Positions 1 through 8,834 are shown, counted from the first letter of the stretch. The stretch: DNA of 19,548 nucleotides from an uncultured Bacteroidota bacterium (GCA_903944755.1 CAJATB010000151.1:1-19548); one strand, 5' to 3'. The notes: generated from the letters alone by a model not told the origin. Numbers and translations are program-made.

Positions 1-965
1 ATCGAATCACCAATATTTAGCCCGCTTGTAATTTCAACAGCAGTGGCTGTCCTGTAACCTGTTTGTACGGGCACAAATTTTGCTTGTCCATTTTTTACAA
101 CAACAATTTGTTTCACCTTAGAGTCAGGAATAATAATATTGGTAGGCACCATAATGCTAGGCGCTTGCTTGTTCTCGCCTAAATAAACTTTAGTATATGC
201 ACCAGGCAACATTTTACCTTGAAGAGAAGCACGTACTCTTATATTTCTAGTAGTGGCTACGATTTGAGGTTCTATTGCAATGATTACTGCACTTAAAGTG
301 GAAGCATTTTCTCCAATGCCGACTACTTTAATTTTCTTCCCCACTTTTACATAATCTTCATAGGCTTCTGGTAATGTAAAGTCAACTTTAAGTTGGTCTA
401 CTTTTTGAATAGTAACAATAGTGGTTGCATTAGTAATAAATGCGCCAACACTCACTTGCCTTAATCCTACTTGACCAGTGAAAGGTGCTTTGATAATAGT
501 TTTGTCGATCAGAGATTGTATATATGCAATATCGGCCTTAAGGCTTTTTACTTGTTGTAAAGAGATATCATAATCACTTTGATTGATGCCTTTAATATTT
601 AATAACTGCTTATTTCTTTGCTCGTTAATATTGGCCAATTCAAGTTGCACTTTTATTTTTTCTAATTGTGCTTGTAAATCAGCATCGTTAATTCTAGCTA
701 AAATAGTGCCTACTTGCACTACTTTACCTTCGGGGATTTGTAAAAAAACAAGTCGACCATTCACCTCAGGACGAATTTCTACAAAATCATTAGCTAGTAC
801 TGAGCCATTCGCTTCTACTAGTTTTTCAACTAGCTGGTTAGCCGCAACTGCTATATCAACCGAAATTGGCGCATTTGGATTAAATTTTTCGGTTTTTTTG
901 GATTTTTCTTTACAGCTAATTACCGTGATTATTAATGTAATAGCTAGAATATAAGACTTTCTCAA
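1..965 (-). CDS. RND efflux system periplasmic adaptor (HlyD/AcrA family) lipoprotein, C-terminus missing
   Basis: This is the periplasmic membrane-fusion subunit that would link an inner-membrane RND pump to an outer-membrane channel. The gene runs off the left edge; 321 codons are visible. The only plausible start is TTG at 965, because the next in-frame codons upstream reach a TAG and no early ATG exists. From there the protein begins MRKSYILAITLIITVISC, a lipoprotein signal with lipobox V15-I-S-C18. Barrel-sandwich halves flank a helical hairpin (LEKIKVQLELANINEQRNK), then comes the family-typical 'IIKAPFTGQVGLRQVSVGAFI' type of segment (residues about 150-170), followed by beta-barrel sequence ending near VPTNIIIPDSKVKQIVVV. 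The pump gene would lie off the window to the left. The substrate cannot be told from sequence. The family call is strong; the start is inferred. Confidence 0.88.
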   Translation of the reverse strand, partial: MRKSYILAITLIITVISCKEKSKKTEKFNPNAPISVDIAVAANQLVEKLVEANGSVLANDFVEIRPEVNGRLVFLQIPEGKVVQVGTILARINDADLQAQLEKIKVQLELANINEQRNKQLLNIKGINQSDYDISLQQVKSLKADIAYIQSLIDKTIIKAPFTGQVGLRQVSVGAFITNATTIVTIQKVDQLKVDFTLPEAYEDYVKVGKKIKVVGIGENASTLSAVIIAIEPQIVATTRNIRVRASLQGKMLPGAYTKVYLGENKQAPSIMVPTNIIIPDSKVKQIVVVKNGQAKFVPVQTGYRTATAVEITSGLNIGDS

Positions 966-974
966 TACAGTTAT

Positions 975-999
975 TTTTAGCTAATAAAGATAGCTAAAA
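975..999 (-). other. AT-rich hairpin in the leader of the efflux adaptor gene
   Basis: A perfect 9-bp inverted repeat (TTTTAGCTA / TAGCTAAAA) with a 7-base loop lies 9 bases upstream of the TTG start of the efflux adaptor. No T-run follows it on the minus strand, so it is not a convincing terminator for the preceding gene. It could be a leader structure, or chance in AT-rich DNA. The minus-strand TATCTTTA at 985-992, a near match to the Bacteroidota -7 element, overlaps it. Confidence 0.3.
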
Positions 1000-1040
1000 T
1001 AGGTATTCATGTACTAAAATATAGATGAATGGCGACACCG

Positions 1041-1775
1041 TTACTTAGTTTTTCTATATAGGGCATACTTGCGCTGTATATACTCCCCAAGTTCTAAATC
1101 ATTCAATAACCCAAGGATCTCATAGGAAGGCTTACAATACTCCATAAACTTAATAAGCGCCTCCCCCTCTAGTTTTGTAAGTTTTTGGACAAATTTCTTG
1201 GTAAGCCTATGGTTTACATATTTTTCTTGTTCTTGAGAAATGAGTCTTTTTTGCAGAAACTGTAAATTTCTATTGCGTTTAACTCGGAACATATTTATGA
1301 TCTCGTCTAAGTCAAAGCCTATTGTTAGCCCGCCACTTGGATTAAATAGCTGCTGATTAGTGGATAATTTTAGGCCAGGAACTTGATAATTAAAATACTT
1401 TGCGTAGTCATTTCTGTTTTGGATAGAGTCCATTTTATAATAACTATTCCTCACCCGCACTTCAGGCAAATCAACCCCTGTTACATGAATCATAACATTA
1501 AAATTATGGACATCTTCAACAGTGTCTATGGGGTATTTTTGCGTGCTTTTCCCGAACAAGGAGAACGAAATAGAGTCCTTTAACTGAACCATTATAATAT
1601 ACCTTCCTAGGGAATCGGTAATTGCATGATTGGAATTGCTATTTACAATAACCGATTCTATTGGGCGCCTGCCAGAAATGTCGTAAACAATTCCACTAAC
1701 AGCTACCGACTGAGCACTTACATTCGTAAAGGACAATAGTGTTAAAATAAATGGGAGGATGTATTTGTAATTCAT
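1041..1775 (-). CDS. Secreted carboxypeptidase-like regulatory domain protein, function unknown
   Basis: A 244-residue exported protein. I start it at the ATG at 1775, which opens a clean signal peptide (MNYKYILPFILTLLSFTNVSAQ, cleavage near AQ-S); an in-frame GTG two codons upstream would add two residues. Residues about 25-105 match the carboxypeptidase-regulatory-like fold: 'VSGIVYDISGRRPIESVIV', a turn with 'TDSLGRYI', then strands ending near LPEVRV. This small beta sandwich is common in Bacteroidota surface proteins and at the N-terminus of TonB-dependent receptors. Residues about 130-244 form a charged, helical C-terminal region of unknown role. There is no TonB plug or barrel, so it is a stand-alone protein and not a receptor fragment. 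It lies between chrA and the efflux adaptor on the same strand with 75-84 base gaps, but a shared function is not evident. Confidence 0.8.
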   Translation of the reverse strand: MNYKYILPFILTLLSFTNVSAQSVAVSGIVYDISGRRPIESVIVNSNSNHAITDSLGRYIIMVQLKDSISFSLFGKSTQKYPIDTVEDVHNFNVMIHVTGVDLPEVRVRNSYYKMDSIQNRNDYAKYFNYQVPGLKLSTNQQLFNPSGGLTIGFDLDEIINMFRVKRNRNLQFLQKRLISQEQEKYVNHRLTKKFVQKLTKLEGEALIKFMEYCKPSYEILGLLNDLELGEYIQRKYALYRKTK

Positions 1776-1859
1776 GAACACTGCAATATTATGAAATCAA
1801 AAATTAATAACATGTCTTATAACGGGAATTAACAGGTTATTATGTTTTTGGGATCCTAA

Positions 1860-3131
1860 TTATGAAACAAAATTGACTAGCAAGCCTAATGCAATTGTTC
1901 CTATGACAATCCACTGCGTGGCAATTTTCTGCTTATAAATTAAATAAGTGCTAAGTAAAAAAACAACACCATAAATTACAAATTGAAGCCAATGAGCACC
2001 ATCTAAAACTATAGCAATGTCCTTCATTAAGTATAAAGTGGCGCCAAACATGATGCCTACTACTGCAGCATAAATACCTTCTAGGGACCTATAAATAATC
2101 GCATATCTTTTTAAGATTTGCCAAATGGGAAAGAAAAATAAAACTATAAAAAAACTTGGCAAGAACACCCCTACACTTGCTACAACTGCACCTACTATTT
2201 GCCACGTAACTCCTTTTTCTTTTAATGCCAATGCACCTGTATAACTTGCAAATGAAAAAATAGGGCCTGGCACGGCTCTAACAATTCCAGAACCTGTTAA
2301 AAAAGCTTCACTTGACATTTTAATAACGTCCCGCTTATTTTGAACCACCCTTTCTGAATTAGGCCTAGTTACATACTGCTCATACATCATGGGTATAAGC
2401 ACATCACCTCCCCCAAACACAAAACTACCAAACCTGTAATTGGTTTCAAATAAGTTTAGCACCTTTCTGTTTTCCCAGTTATTCCTTGTTGCTTGTTCAG
2501 ATAAAAAACCGGCAATTAAAAAAAATGAAAGAAAAATAAAAAACCCTGTCCATTTTATTTTCTTTGGTGCTAAGCCATCATCAGGGATTCTTTTTCTGCT
2601 AAAATTAGTTGCAATTCCCGCTAAAATAATTACAAGTGGGATAGTCCAAGGTGATTGGAAGCCAACTACAACAGCTATACTTGAAACAATAAAAATTATT
2701 TTAGTAATAATACTATTAATTGCTTTTTTATACAATAACAAAGTAGCACTCGCTATAAATCCAATGGCCATTGGTTGCAAATAAACGAGGCCGTCTAGTC
2801 CCTTCTTTAAATCAAAGTGTGTATAAGCAATTGCGGCTAGCATCATTATGAAAGTAGCTGGCAATACCCAAACTAACAAAGTAACAAAAGCTAAGGACAC
2901 TCCTCCTCTTTTATAGGCCACTAATACAATTGTCTGCGTAGAGGAAGCGCCGGGTAGTAATTGACAAAATGCATTGTATTCTAACAATTCCTGCTCGGTA
3001 ATATCCCTTCTTTTTTCAACGAAACGATATTGCATTAAACTTGTATGAACCTGGGGGCCACCAAAGGCTGTAAAGCTATGATGCAGCACTGCTTTTAAAA
3101 AAGATATGTGGCGTAATAATTTCAAATACAA
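1860..3131 (-). CDS. chrA: Chromate transporter, ChrA (CHR) family, two-domain form
   Basis: A 423-residue polytopic inner-membrane protein of the CHR superfamily, whose characterised members export chromate by proton antiport. It has the two homologous halves of the long form: half 1 carries FGGP (23-26) and the PGASSTQ loop (60-66); half 2 carries FGGGDVLIP (239-247) and AVPGPIFSFASYTGA (286-300). About ten hydrophobic segments are visible. The start must be TTG at 3131, or a second TTG two codons on, because an in-frame stop lies three codons upstream and the first internal Met falls after the FGGP motif. It diverges from the DUF3089 gene. Whether chromate is the natural substrate in this organism is unknown; many CHR proteins are annotated by homology only. 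Confidence 0.9.
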   Translation of the reverse strand: MYLKLLRHISFLKAVLHHSFTAFGGPQVHTSLMQYRFVEKRRDITEQELLEYNAFCQLLPGASSTQTIVLVAYKRGGVSLAFVTLLVWVLPATFIMMLAAIAYTHFDLKKGLDGLVYLQPMAIGFIASATLLLYKKAINSIITKIIFIVSSIAVVVGFQSPWTIPLVIILAGIATNFSRKRIPDDGLAPKKIKWTGFFIFLSFFLIAGFLSEQATRNNWENRKVLNLFETNYRFGSFVFGGGDVLIPMMYEQYVTRPNSERVVQNKRDVIKMSSEAFLTGSGIVRAVPGPIFSFASYTGALALKEKGVTWQIVGAVVASVGVFLPSFFIVLFFFPIWQILKRYAIIYRSLEGIYAAVVGIMFGATLYLMKDIAIVLDGAHWLQFVIYGVVFLLSTYLIYKQKIATQWIVIGTIALGLLVNFVS

Positions 3132-3157
3132 TGATTTTTAACAAATTGCTATACAAC

Positions 3158-3187
3158 CAAAGTTAACTAATATATTACTACTACAAT
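3158..3187 (-). promoter_or_regulatory. Putative chrA promoter (TAACTTTG)
   Basis: On the minus strand TAACTTTG (3158-3165) is an exact match to the Bacteroidota -7 consensus TAnnTTTG. An ATTG (3184-3187) lies 18 bases upstream, near where the -33 TTTG box is expected. Transcription would start near 3151 and give a leader of about 20 bases before the TTG start. Confidence 0.5.
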
Positions 3188-3257
3188 TGACAGCCTATTT
3201 ACTTTAAAAGTTACTGTTGGCAATTCGTTAATATTAAGAATGTAGCGGGAATTATTA

Positions 3258-3265
3258 TAACTTTG
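3258..3265 (+). promoter_or_regulatory. Putative promoter -7 element of the DUF3089 gene (TAACTTTG)
   Basis: TAACTTTG matches the Bacteroidota -7 consensus exactly and sits 21 bases before the ATG at 3287. I see no good -33 TTTG at the usual spacing. The predicted transcript would have a leader of about 15 bases. Confidence 0.42.
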
Positions 3266-3286
3266 TGGTATTATTAATTACTACTT

Positions 3287-4339
3287 ATGAGATTAGTCCT
3301 TTTTATTGTCTTTGCATTTTTTATAACAAGCTGTGGGCAAGATAATTATGCAAAATATGCCCCTATCTACAATAAAATAACCATGGACGAGGTTCCAGAT
3401 TATAACAATTTACACAATTGGGCAGCGCATCCCGCTAAGAAGGACCCTTCAGACAGTATTCCAAAACCAATAAGCAACACTCCTCATTCCGAACAATTGG
3501 TAGACGTTTTCTTCATGCACCCAACCAGCTATTTAGACCCCTCAAGGCCATATGGATGGAGTGCCTCTTTAAAAGATACTAAAACTAATATCTATACCGA
3601 CTATTCTTCTATTTTAAATCAAGCTAGCGTGTTTAATGAAGTGGGTAAAATATACGCACCTCGGTATCGTCAGGCGCATATTCAAGCGTATTATCCAATA
3701 ACGGCTGCTGATTCAACCAATGCTATTGCCGCATTTGAACTGGCTTATGCTGATATTAAAAATGCATTTGAGTTTTACTTGAAAAATTTCAATAATGGAA
3801 GGCCCATAATTATTGCGTCACATAGCCAAGGATCGACTCATGCAATACGTTTACTAAAAGAATATTTTGATGAAAAGCCACTCGCTAAAAAACTAGTGGC
3901 AGCTTATATTGTAGGAATGGCTATTAACCCTATTGAATACAAAAAGTTGAGTGCGTGCACCCAGCCAGAAGAAACTGGTTGTATTTTAGCTTGGAGAACT
4001 TATTTAGAAGGCTATATACCCCCTTTTGTTCAAAAAGAAAGCTTTAAATCTATTGTCACGAACCCTATTTCCTGGGATGTAAACAAAGGGGAAATGGACA
4101 GGTTCTCGAACGACGGATCTGTATTGTATAAATTTAACAAGGTTATTACGCATGTAGCTGGAGCTATAAATCACGAGGGAGTTTTATGGACTAAGAAGCC
4201 TCAGTTTTTGGGTAATTTTTTATTCAAAACAAAAAATTATCATGTTGCCGATTATAATTTCTACTATTTAAGCATCAGAAAAAATGCAGCAGTAAGAACC
4301 AATGCCTATTTTAGTAACAATAAAATTACTACCGACTAG
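3287..4339 (+). CDS. DUF3089 family lipoprotein, predicted alpha/beta hydrolase
   Basis: A 350-residue predicted esterase/lipase-like lipoprotein. The N-terminus MRLVLFIVFAFFITSC is a lipoprotein signal with lipobox I-T-S-C16. The mature protein has the DUF3089 hallmarks: DVFFMHPTSYLD (73-84), a nucleophile elbow SHSQGS with Ser180 as the likely catalytic residue, and a C-terminal NYHVADYNFYYLSIRKN segment whose His is the likely catalytic base. The family adopts the alpha/beta-hydrolase fold, but no substrate is firmly known. Length is normal for the family. It is divergent from chrA, and its stop codon overlaps the recQ stop from the other strand. Lipoprotein export implies action at the envelope. 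The family call is strong; the enzymatic activity is inferred. Confidence 0.88.
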   Translation: MRLVLFIVFAFFITSCGQDNYAKYAPIYNKITMDEVPDYNNLHNWAAHPAKKDPSDSIPKPISNTPHSEQLVDVFFMHPTSYLDPSRPYGWSASLKDTKTNIYTDYSSILNQASVFNEVGKIYAPRYRQAHIQAYYPITAADSTNAIAAFELAYADIKNAFEFYLKNFNNGRPIIIASHSQGSTHAIRLLKEYFDEKPLAKKLVAAYIVGMAINPIEYKKLSACTQPEETGCILAWRTYLEGYIPPFVQKESFKSIVTNPISWDVNKGEMDRFSNDGSVLYKFNKVITHVAGAINHEGVLWTKKPQFLGNFLFKTKNYHVADYNFYYLSIRKNAAVRTNAYFSNNKITTD

Positions 4340-6594
4340 TTACCCACTACACTCAAAAATTTAATACGCATAATTTTTAATTGCTCCCAAGTATAATCGT
4401 TCTCGCTTAATTCCTCTTGCGCTATCTGTAAAGAAGATGTCTCGCAATTTTTAAAATAGGCTAATATGTCTGCTTGGTCGTATTCGTCTAGCCACTCATC
4501 TATTGCATAGTCTAAATTTAACTTGGTACCACTTGCCGCAATAGTTTCCATTTCTTCCAATAAGCTATCAAGCCTTAAGTCTTTGTTTTTAGCAATTGTT
4601 TCAAGCGGTATTTTTTTATCTACATTTTGTATAATGTAAATTTTATTGTTCGACTTATTTGCAACCGACTTCATTACAAAGTCATCGGGTTTTTCTATAT
4701 TATTTTCTGTGACATACTTTTCAATTAGTTGCACAAATGGTTTCCCGTATTTAATAGCCTTGCCTTTACTTACTCCCTGGCATCTTTCTAATTCTTCCAA
4801 AGTAGTAGGATATAAGGTAGCCATGTCTTGCAGTGAAGTTTCAAGGAAAATAACAAAAGGAGGTAATGAGATTTTCTTAGCCTCTTTCTGACGCATTTCT
4901 TTTAGCATTTCAAACAAAGGCCCATCGGTTGTTGCTTCTGTATTTGAAGGCCCATCTGATTCGTCGTCATCCGCATTCGTGTCGTCAAAAACATGATTCA
5001 ACACAATTTTAAAGCTAGCTGGTTTCTTTAAAAATTTCTTTCCTTTTTCAGTTAGCTTTAGTAAACCATATTCTTCAATATCTTTTTCTATCATGGTCTC
5101 CAACATGGCTTGGCGTACTAAACTATCCCAAAACAAAGTATCATGGTCTTGACCAATACCAAACACAGGTAATTTTTCATGCCTATATAATCCAATTTGT
5201 GGTGTATACTCTCCTCTAACAATTAGCACCACATAATCGGCTACAAAACGCTCGTTCAATGCTTGTATGGTTTGCAACAATTTAACAAGCGCTGGCTTTG
5301 CTTCTATTTGTTCTTTTGGATTTAAACAGTTATCACATTTACCACAATTTTTTACAGTGGTTGCTTCCCCAAAATAATGTAACAAACTATGTCGTCTGCA
5401 TACACCACTTTCTGCATAAGCTACTGTTTCGTCTATTAGCTGAGCGCCTACTTCGCGTTCGCTTAGTGGCTTGTCCCTTAAAAAATGTTCCAGTTTCGCA
5501 ACGTCTTTATGGGAATAATATAAAATACAATTCCCTTCTAAACCGTCTCGACCTGCCCTGCCCGTTTCTTGGTAATAATTTTCTATGGACTTAGGGATAT
5601 TAAAATGAATCACAAATCGAATATCTGGCTTGTCAATTCCCATTCCAAAGGCAATAGTAGCTACAATTACTTGCACGTCTTCATTTAAGAATTGATCCTG
5701 CCTATCGGCTCTTAATTTTTGGTCTAACCCTGCATGATAAGCAACTGCTTTAATATTATTCGCAATTAATAATGCTGCTAATTCTTCGGTTGTTTTTCGG
5801 TTGAGTGTGTAAATGATGCCGCTCTTGCCTTTGTGACCAGTTATGTATTTTACAATACTTTTCACCGTCTGTTCTTTTTTCACTTTAGGCTGCACTTCAT
5901 AATAAAGGTTGGCTCTATTGAAAGAAGATATAAGCACTTCGGGGTCACGTAAAGAAAGATTTTTGACAATATCACTTTGCACTTTAGGAGTTGCAGTTGC
6001 TGTTAAAGCTATTATTGGGATGGAAGGGTTTATTTCTTCCATCATTTCTTTCAATCTCCGGTATTCTGGCCTAAAATCATGTCCCCATTCTGAAATACAA
6101 TGCGCTTCGTCAACAGCAAAGAAGGAAATAGTTAAATCTCGGAAAAAATCGATGTTTTCTTGCTTAGTCAAGGTCTCAGGAGCTACATATAACAGCTTAG
6201 TCTTGCCACTTAGCAAATCAGCTTTAACTTCTTTAATCTGCCCTTTGTTTAAGGATGAATTTAAAAAATGAGCGACTTCATCGTTTTCGCTGTATCCTCT
6301 TACAAGGTCAACCTGATTTTTCATTAATGCAATCAAAGGTGATACTACAATGGCGCAACCAGGCAACATTAAAGCCGGCAGTTGGTAACAAAGGCTTTTC
6401 CCTCCTCCAGTAGGCATAATTACAAAAGTATCCCTGCCACCCATTAAAGAATGGATCGCTTTTTCTTGGGTTCCTTTAAAGGCAGTGAATCCAAAATATT
6501 GTGCTAAAGCCTGCATGAGCGCAGCTTGGTCGATAGAATTTTGTTCTTTTATTGGTTTTACGGCTGTTTTAACCGTTTTTTTACTGGTAGGCAT
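4336..6594 (-). CDS. recQ: ATP-dependent DNA helicase RecQ
   Basis: A 752-residue 3'-5' DNA helicase of superfamily 2 used in recombination repair and stalled-fork processing. Visible in order: Walker A PTGGGKS (61-67), DEAH box (162-165) followed by the RecQ-specific CISEWGHDFRPEYR aromatic-rich loop, motif III LTATAT (197-202), motif V region VATIAFGMGIDKPD (311-323), motif VI QETGRAGRDG (342-351), zinc-binding cysteines 399, 417, 420 and 423, a winged helix (about 430-530), an acidic linker (537-557), and an HRDC domain (about 555-635). Residues about 650-752 form a further helical extension seen in Bacteroidota RecQ proteins, making it longer than E. coli RecQ (about 610 residues). The ATG at 6594 is the natural start. 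It stands alone, converging on the DUF3089 gene and diverging from kdsD. Confidence 0.96.
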   Translation of the reverse strand: MPTSKKTVKTAVKPIKEQNSIDQAALMQALAQYFGFTAFKGTQEKAIHSLMGGRDTFVIMPTGGGKSLCYQLPALMLPGCAIVVSPLIALMKNQVDLVRGYSENDEVAHFLNSSLNKGQIKEVKADLLSGKTKLLYVAPETLTKQENIDFFRDLTISFFAVDEAHCISEWGHDFRPEYRRLKEMMEEINPSIPIIALTATATPKVQSDIVKNLSLRDPEVLISSFNRANLYYEVQPKVKKEQTVKSIVKYITGHKGKSGIIYTLNRKTTEELAALLIANNIKAVAYHAGLDQKLRADRQDQFLNEDVQVIVATIAFGMGIDKPDIRFVIHFNIPKSIENYYQETGRAGRDGLEGNCILYYSHKDVAKLEHFLRDKPLSEREVGAQLIDETVAYAESGVCRRHSLLHYFGEATTVKNCGKCDNCLNPKEQIEAKPALVKLLQTIQALNERFVADYVVLIVRGEYTPQIGLYRHEKLPVFGIGQDHDTLFWDSLVRQAMLETMIEKDIEEYGLLKLTEKGKKFLKKPASFKIVLNHVFDDTNADDDESDGPSNTEATTDGPLFEMLKEMRQKEAKKISLPPFVIFLETSLQDMATLYPTTLEELERCQGVSKGKAIKYGKPFVQLIEKYVTENNIEKPDDFVMKSVANKSNNKIYIIQNVDKKIPLETIAKNKDLRLDSLLEEMETIAASGTKLNLDYAIDEWLDEYDQADILAYFKNCETSSLQIAQEELSENDYTWEQLKIMRIKFLSVVGN

Positions 6595-6746
6595 CTATAA
6601 TTGTCTTAAAATCAACTGTTTCGGCGCAAACTGCACCTATAAGTTAACGAAAATAGTTAAACAATGGTGTAATAAACAGCCTTTTTATAGAATTACCTTT
6701 TTTTTAAGGTTTTGAGAGAAAAGGGGGGTGGAACATACTGAAACAT

Positions 6747-6754
6747 TAACTTTG
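6747..6754 (+). promoter_or_regulatory. Putative promoter -7 element of kdsD-manC (TAACTTTG)
   Basis: TAACTTTG, identical to the elements before chrA and the DUF3089 gene, lies 19 bases before the kdsD ATG. No clear -33 box is seen at 19-21 bases upstream. It would drive kdsD and, given the 12-base gap, manC. Confidence 0.45.
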
Positions 6755-6773
6755 CCACTCCTTTACATAGCTT

Positions 6774-7736
6774 ATGACGAACAAAATAATTTCTGTTGCA
6801 AAAAAAACTTTGGCTGTTGAAGCAGCTGCAATCAATGGATTGGAAAATTTCATAAATGACTCTTTTGTAAAAGCAGTAGAAGCTGTGCATACTGCTCAAG
6901 GAAGATTTGTAATTAGTGGCATTGGTAAAAGTTCCATTATTGCGCAAAAAATTGTGGCAACTTGCAATTCTACAGGCACTCCTTCTATTTATTTACATGC
7001 TGCAGAAGCAATTCATGGCGATTCTGGAATGATTATGCCTACTGATATTGTTATGATCATTAGTAAGAGTGGAGAAAGCCCTGAAATTAAAAATTTAGTC
7101 CAACTAGTTAAAAGTTTTGGTAACCCAATTATTGGAATGGTTGGTAACACTGAAAGTTATTTGGCAAAAGAAGCTAATTGGATAATAAACACGACCGTTG
7201 AAAAAGAAGCATGCGCAAATAACTTGGCGCCTACTTCATCTACAACAGCTCAAATGGTAATGGGTGATTTAATTGCAATGTCTTTAATGGAATTGAAAGA
7301 ATTCAAAGCGATTGACTTTGCTAAATTTCACCCCGGTGGCAACTTGGGAAAAAAACTAACATTAACCGCAGGTCAAATAGCAACAGTAAATCACAAGCCT
7401 ACTGTTTTAAAATCAACTTTGTTAAAAGAAGTTATTATTACTATTTCAAAAAATAGATTAGGTGCAACAGCTGTGGTTGACGATAAAAACAACGTATTGG
7501 GTATTATTACTGATGGAGATATAAGAAGAATGTTAGAAGCACACGCCTCCATAAAAGAATTAACAGCTTCCGATATTTATCATAGCAACCCTATTACCAT
7601 TTCCCCCGTGGCATTAGCGGTAGAAGCATTATCACTAATGGAGCAAAAAGATATTAGTCAAATTATTGTTGCTGAAGGGCAACAATTCGTTGGCATGATT
7701 CATATTCACGATTTAATGAAAGAGGGGATTTTATAA
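6774..7736 (+). CDS. kdsD: D-arabinose-5-phosphate isomerase, KpsF/GutQ family
   Basis: A 320-residue cytosolic sugar-phosphate isomerase. The family interconverts D-ribulose 5-phosphate and D-arabinose 5-phosphate, the first committed step toward Kdo for lipopolysaccharide. The SIS domain occupies about 40-175, with VISGIGKSSIIAQK (46-59), the catalytic-region His81 in EAIHGDSGM, the SKSGES loop (98-103), and FHPGGNLGKKL (186-196), typical of the family. Two CBS domains follow (about 200-255 and 265-318), with the GIITDGDIRR signature at 243-252. It is followed 12 bases later by manC, so the two are very likely co-transcribed and feed surface-glycan synthesis. No second specialised copy is visible, so a general Kdo role is the simplest reading. 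Confidence 0.94.
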   Translation: MTNKIISVAKKTLAVEAAAINGLENFINDSFVKAVEAVHTAQGRFVISGIGKSSIIAQKIVATCNSTGTPSIYLHAAEAIHGDSGMIMPTDIVMIISKSGESPEIKNLVQLVKSFGNPIIGMVGNTESYLAKEANWIINTTVEKEACANNLAPTSSTTAQMVMGDLIAMSLMELKEFKAIDFAKFHPGGNLGKKLTLTAGQIATVNHKPTVLKSTLLKEVIITISKNRLGATAVVDDKNNVLGIITDGDIRRMLEAHASIKELTASDIYHSNPITISPVALAVEALSLMEQKDISQIIVAEGQQFVGMIHIHDLMKEGIL

Positions 7737-7748
7737 ATAAAATAAGGT

Positions 7749-8834
7749 ATGCAAAATAAACATCATTATGTAGCTATAATGGCTGGCGGAATTGGTAGTA
7801 GATTTTGGCCAATGAGCAGAACTGCTTTTCCAAAACAATTTTTAGATGTCCTTAATACAGGAAAAACATTGGTTCAATGGACCTTTGAAAGATATGCTAA
7901 GTTTATTCCTATAGAAAACATTTTCATTGTTACGTCTGAAGAATATATTGATATTGTAAAAAAACAATTGCCTGAATTACCCATCGCAAACATTCTTGCA
8001 GAACCAAGCAGAAAAAATACTGCTGCTTGCATCGCTTATATTTCTTTTAAATTAGCATTGATTGACCCAGAAGCTGCTTTTATTGTAGCGCCAAGCGATC
8101 ATTTGATTTTAGAAGAAGATGCGTTCCAGGATATTGTATATAGTGCACTCGATTTTGTTGAAAACATTAAGGCATTAGTTACATTAGGCATCAAGCCATC
8201 GCACCCAAATACTGGTTATGGTTATATTCAATACGAAGGACTAGAAGTAAGTAAAGGTGTATACAAAGTAAAAACATTTACCGAAAAGCCTAGTTTAGAA
8301 ATTGCACAATCCTTTTTAGCGAGTGGGGATTTTTTATGGAACGCCGGTATTTTTGCTTGGAAGGTAAAGACTATTTTAACTGCTTTTGAAAAGCATCAGC
8401 CTGAAATGTTTGAACTATTTGATAGTGAAAAAGAACATTTTAATACCGACAACGAGCAACAAGCCATCCAGCGCATTTACCCACAATGCACTAATATTTC
8501 CATCGATATCGCGATAATGGAAAAAGCAGACAATGTATACGTATTGCCGGCTTCCTTTGGATGGAGTGATTTAGGTACTTGGAATAGCGCTTATGATAAT
8601 ATGGAAAAAGATTATTTCAGCAATGCGGTTGCATCTGACAACGTAATTATAATAGATGCTACAAAATGTATGATTAATGCTCCAAAGGAGAAATTAGTGG
8701 TTGTGCAGGGACTTGATGATTTCATAGTAGTAGACACCAAGGATGTTTTATTAATTTGCAGTAAGGAAAAGGAACAGTCTATTAAGGAATACGTTGCAGA
8801 AGTGAAAAGGAATAAAGGGGACAAATACATATAA
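7749..8834 (+). CDS. manC: Mannose-1-phosphate guanylyltransferase (GDP-mannose synthesis)
   Basis: A 361-residue nucleotidyltransferase that makes GDP-mannose from mannose 1-phosphate and GTP. The signature AGGIGSRFWPMSRTAFPKQF lies at 12-31 and binds the nucleotide. A product/metal-region APSDH follows (about 115), then an EKP motif (TFTEKPS) and FLWNAGIFAWK. It is the short single-domain form and lacks the C-terminal phosphomannose isomerase domain of proteins of about 480 residues. A left-handed beta-helix-like tail (DNVIIIDATKCMI, VVVQGLDDFIVVDTKD) ends the protein. It directly follows kdsD. GDP-mannose would serve O-antigen or capsule sugars, or GDP-fucose/rhamnose routes encoded elsewhere. 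Confidence 0.95.
   Translation: MQNKHHYVAIMAGGIGSRFWPMSRTAFPKQFLDVLNTGKTLVQWTFERYAKFIPIENIFIVTSEEYIDIVKKQLPELPIANILAEPSRKNTAACIAYISFKLALIDPEAAFIVAPSDHLILEEDAFQDIVYSALDFVENIKALVTLGIKPSHPNTGYGYIQYEGLEVSKGVYKVKTFTEKPSLEIAQSFLASGDFLWNAGIFAWKVKTILTAFEKHQPEMFELFDSEKEHFNTDNEQQAIQRIYPQCTNISIDIAIMEKADNVYVLPASFGWSDLGTWNSAYDNMEKDYFSNAVASDNVIIIDATKCMINAPKEKLVVVQGLDDFIVVDTKDVLLICSKEKEQSIKEYVAEVKRNKGDKYI

Noticed and set aside
583..954. Plus-strand open frame of 123 codons
   Set aside because: It is antisense to the efflux adaptor, whose family similarity and lipoprotein signal are clear; the plus-strand product has no recognisable features.
1806..1841. AATAAC / GTTATT inverted repeat after chrA, followed on the minus strand by AATTTTTG, as a chrA terminator
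   Set aside because: The 6-bp stem is AT-rich and the loop is 24 bases; too weak to call.
6695..6710. ACCTT / AAGGT hairpin with a T-loop in the recQ-kdsD gap
   Set aside because: No transcript ends there on either strand (the genes diverge), and a 5-bp stem in a T-run is expected by chance.
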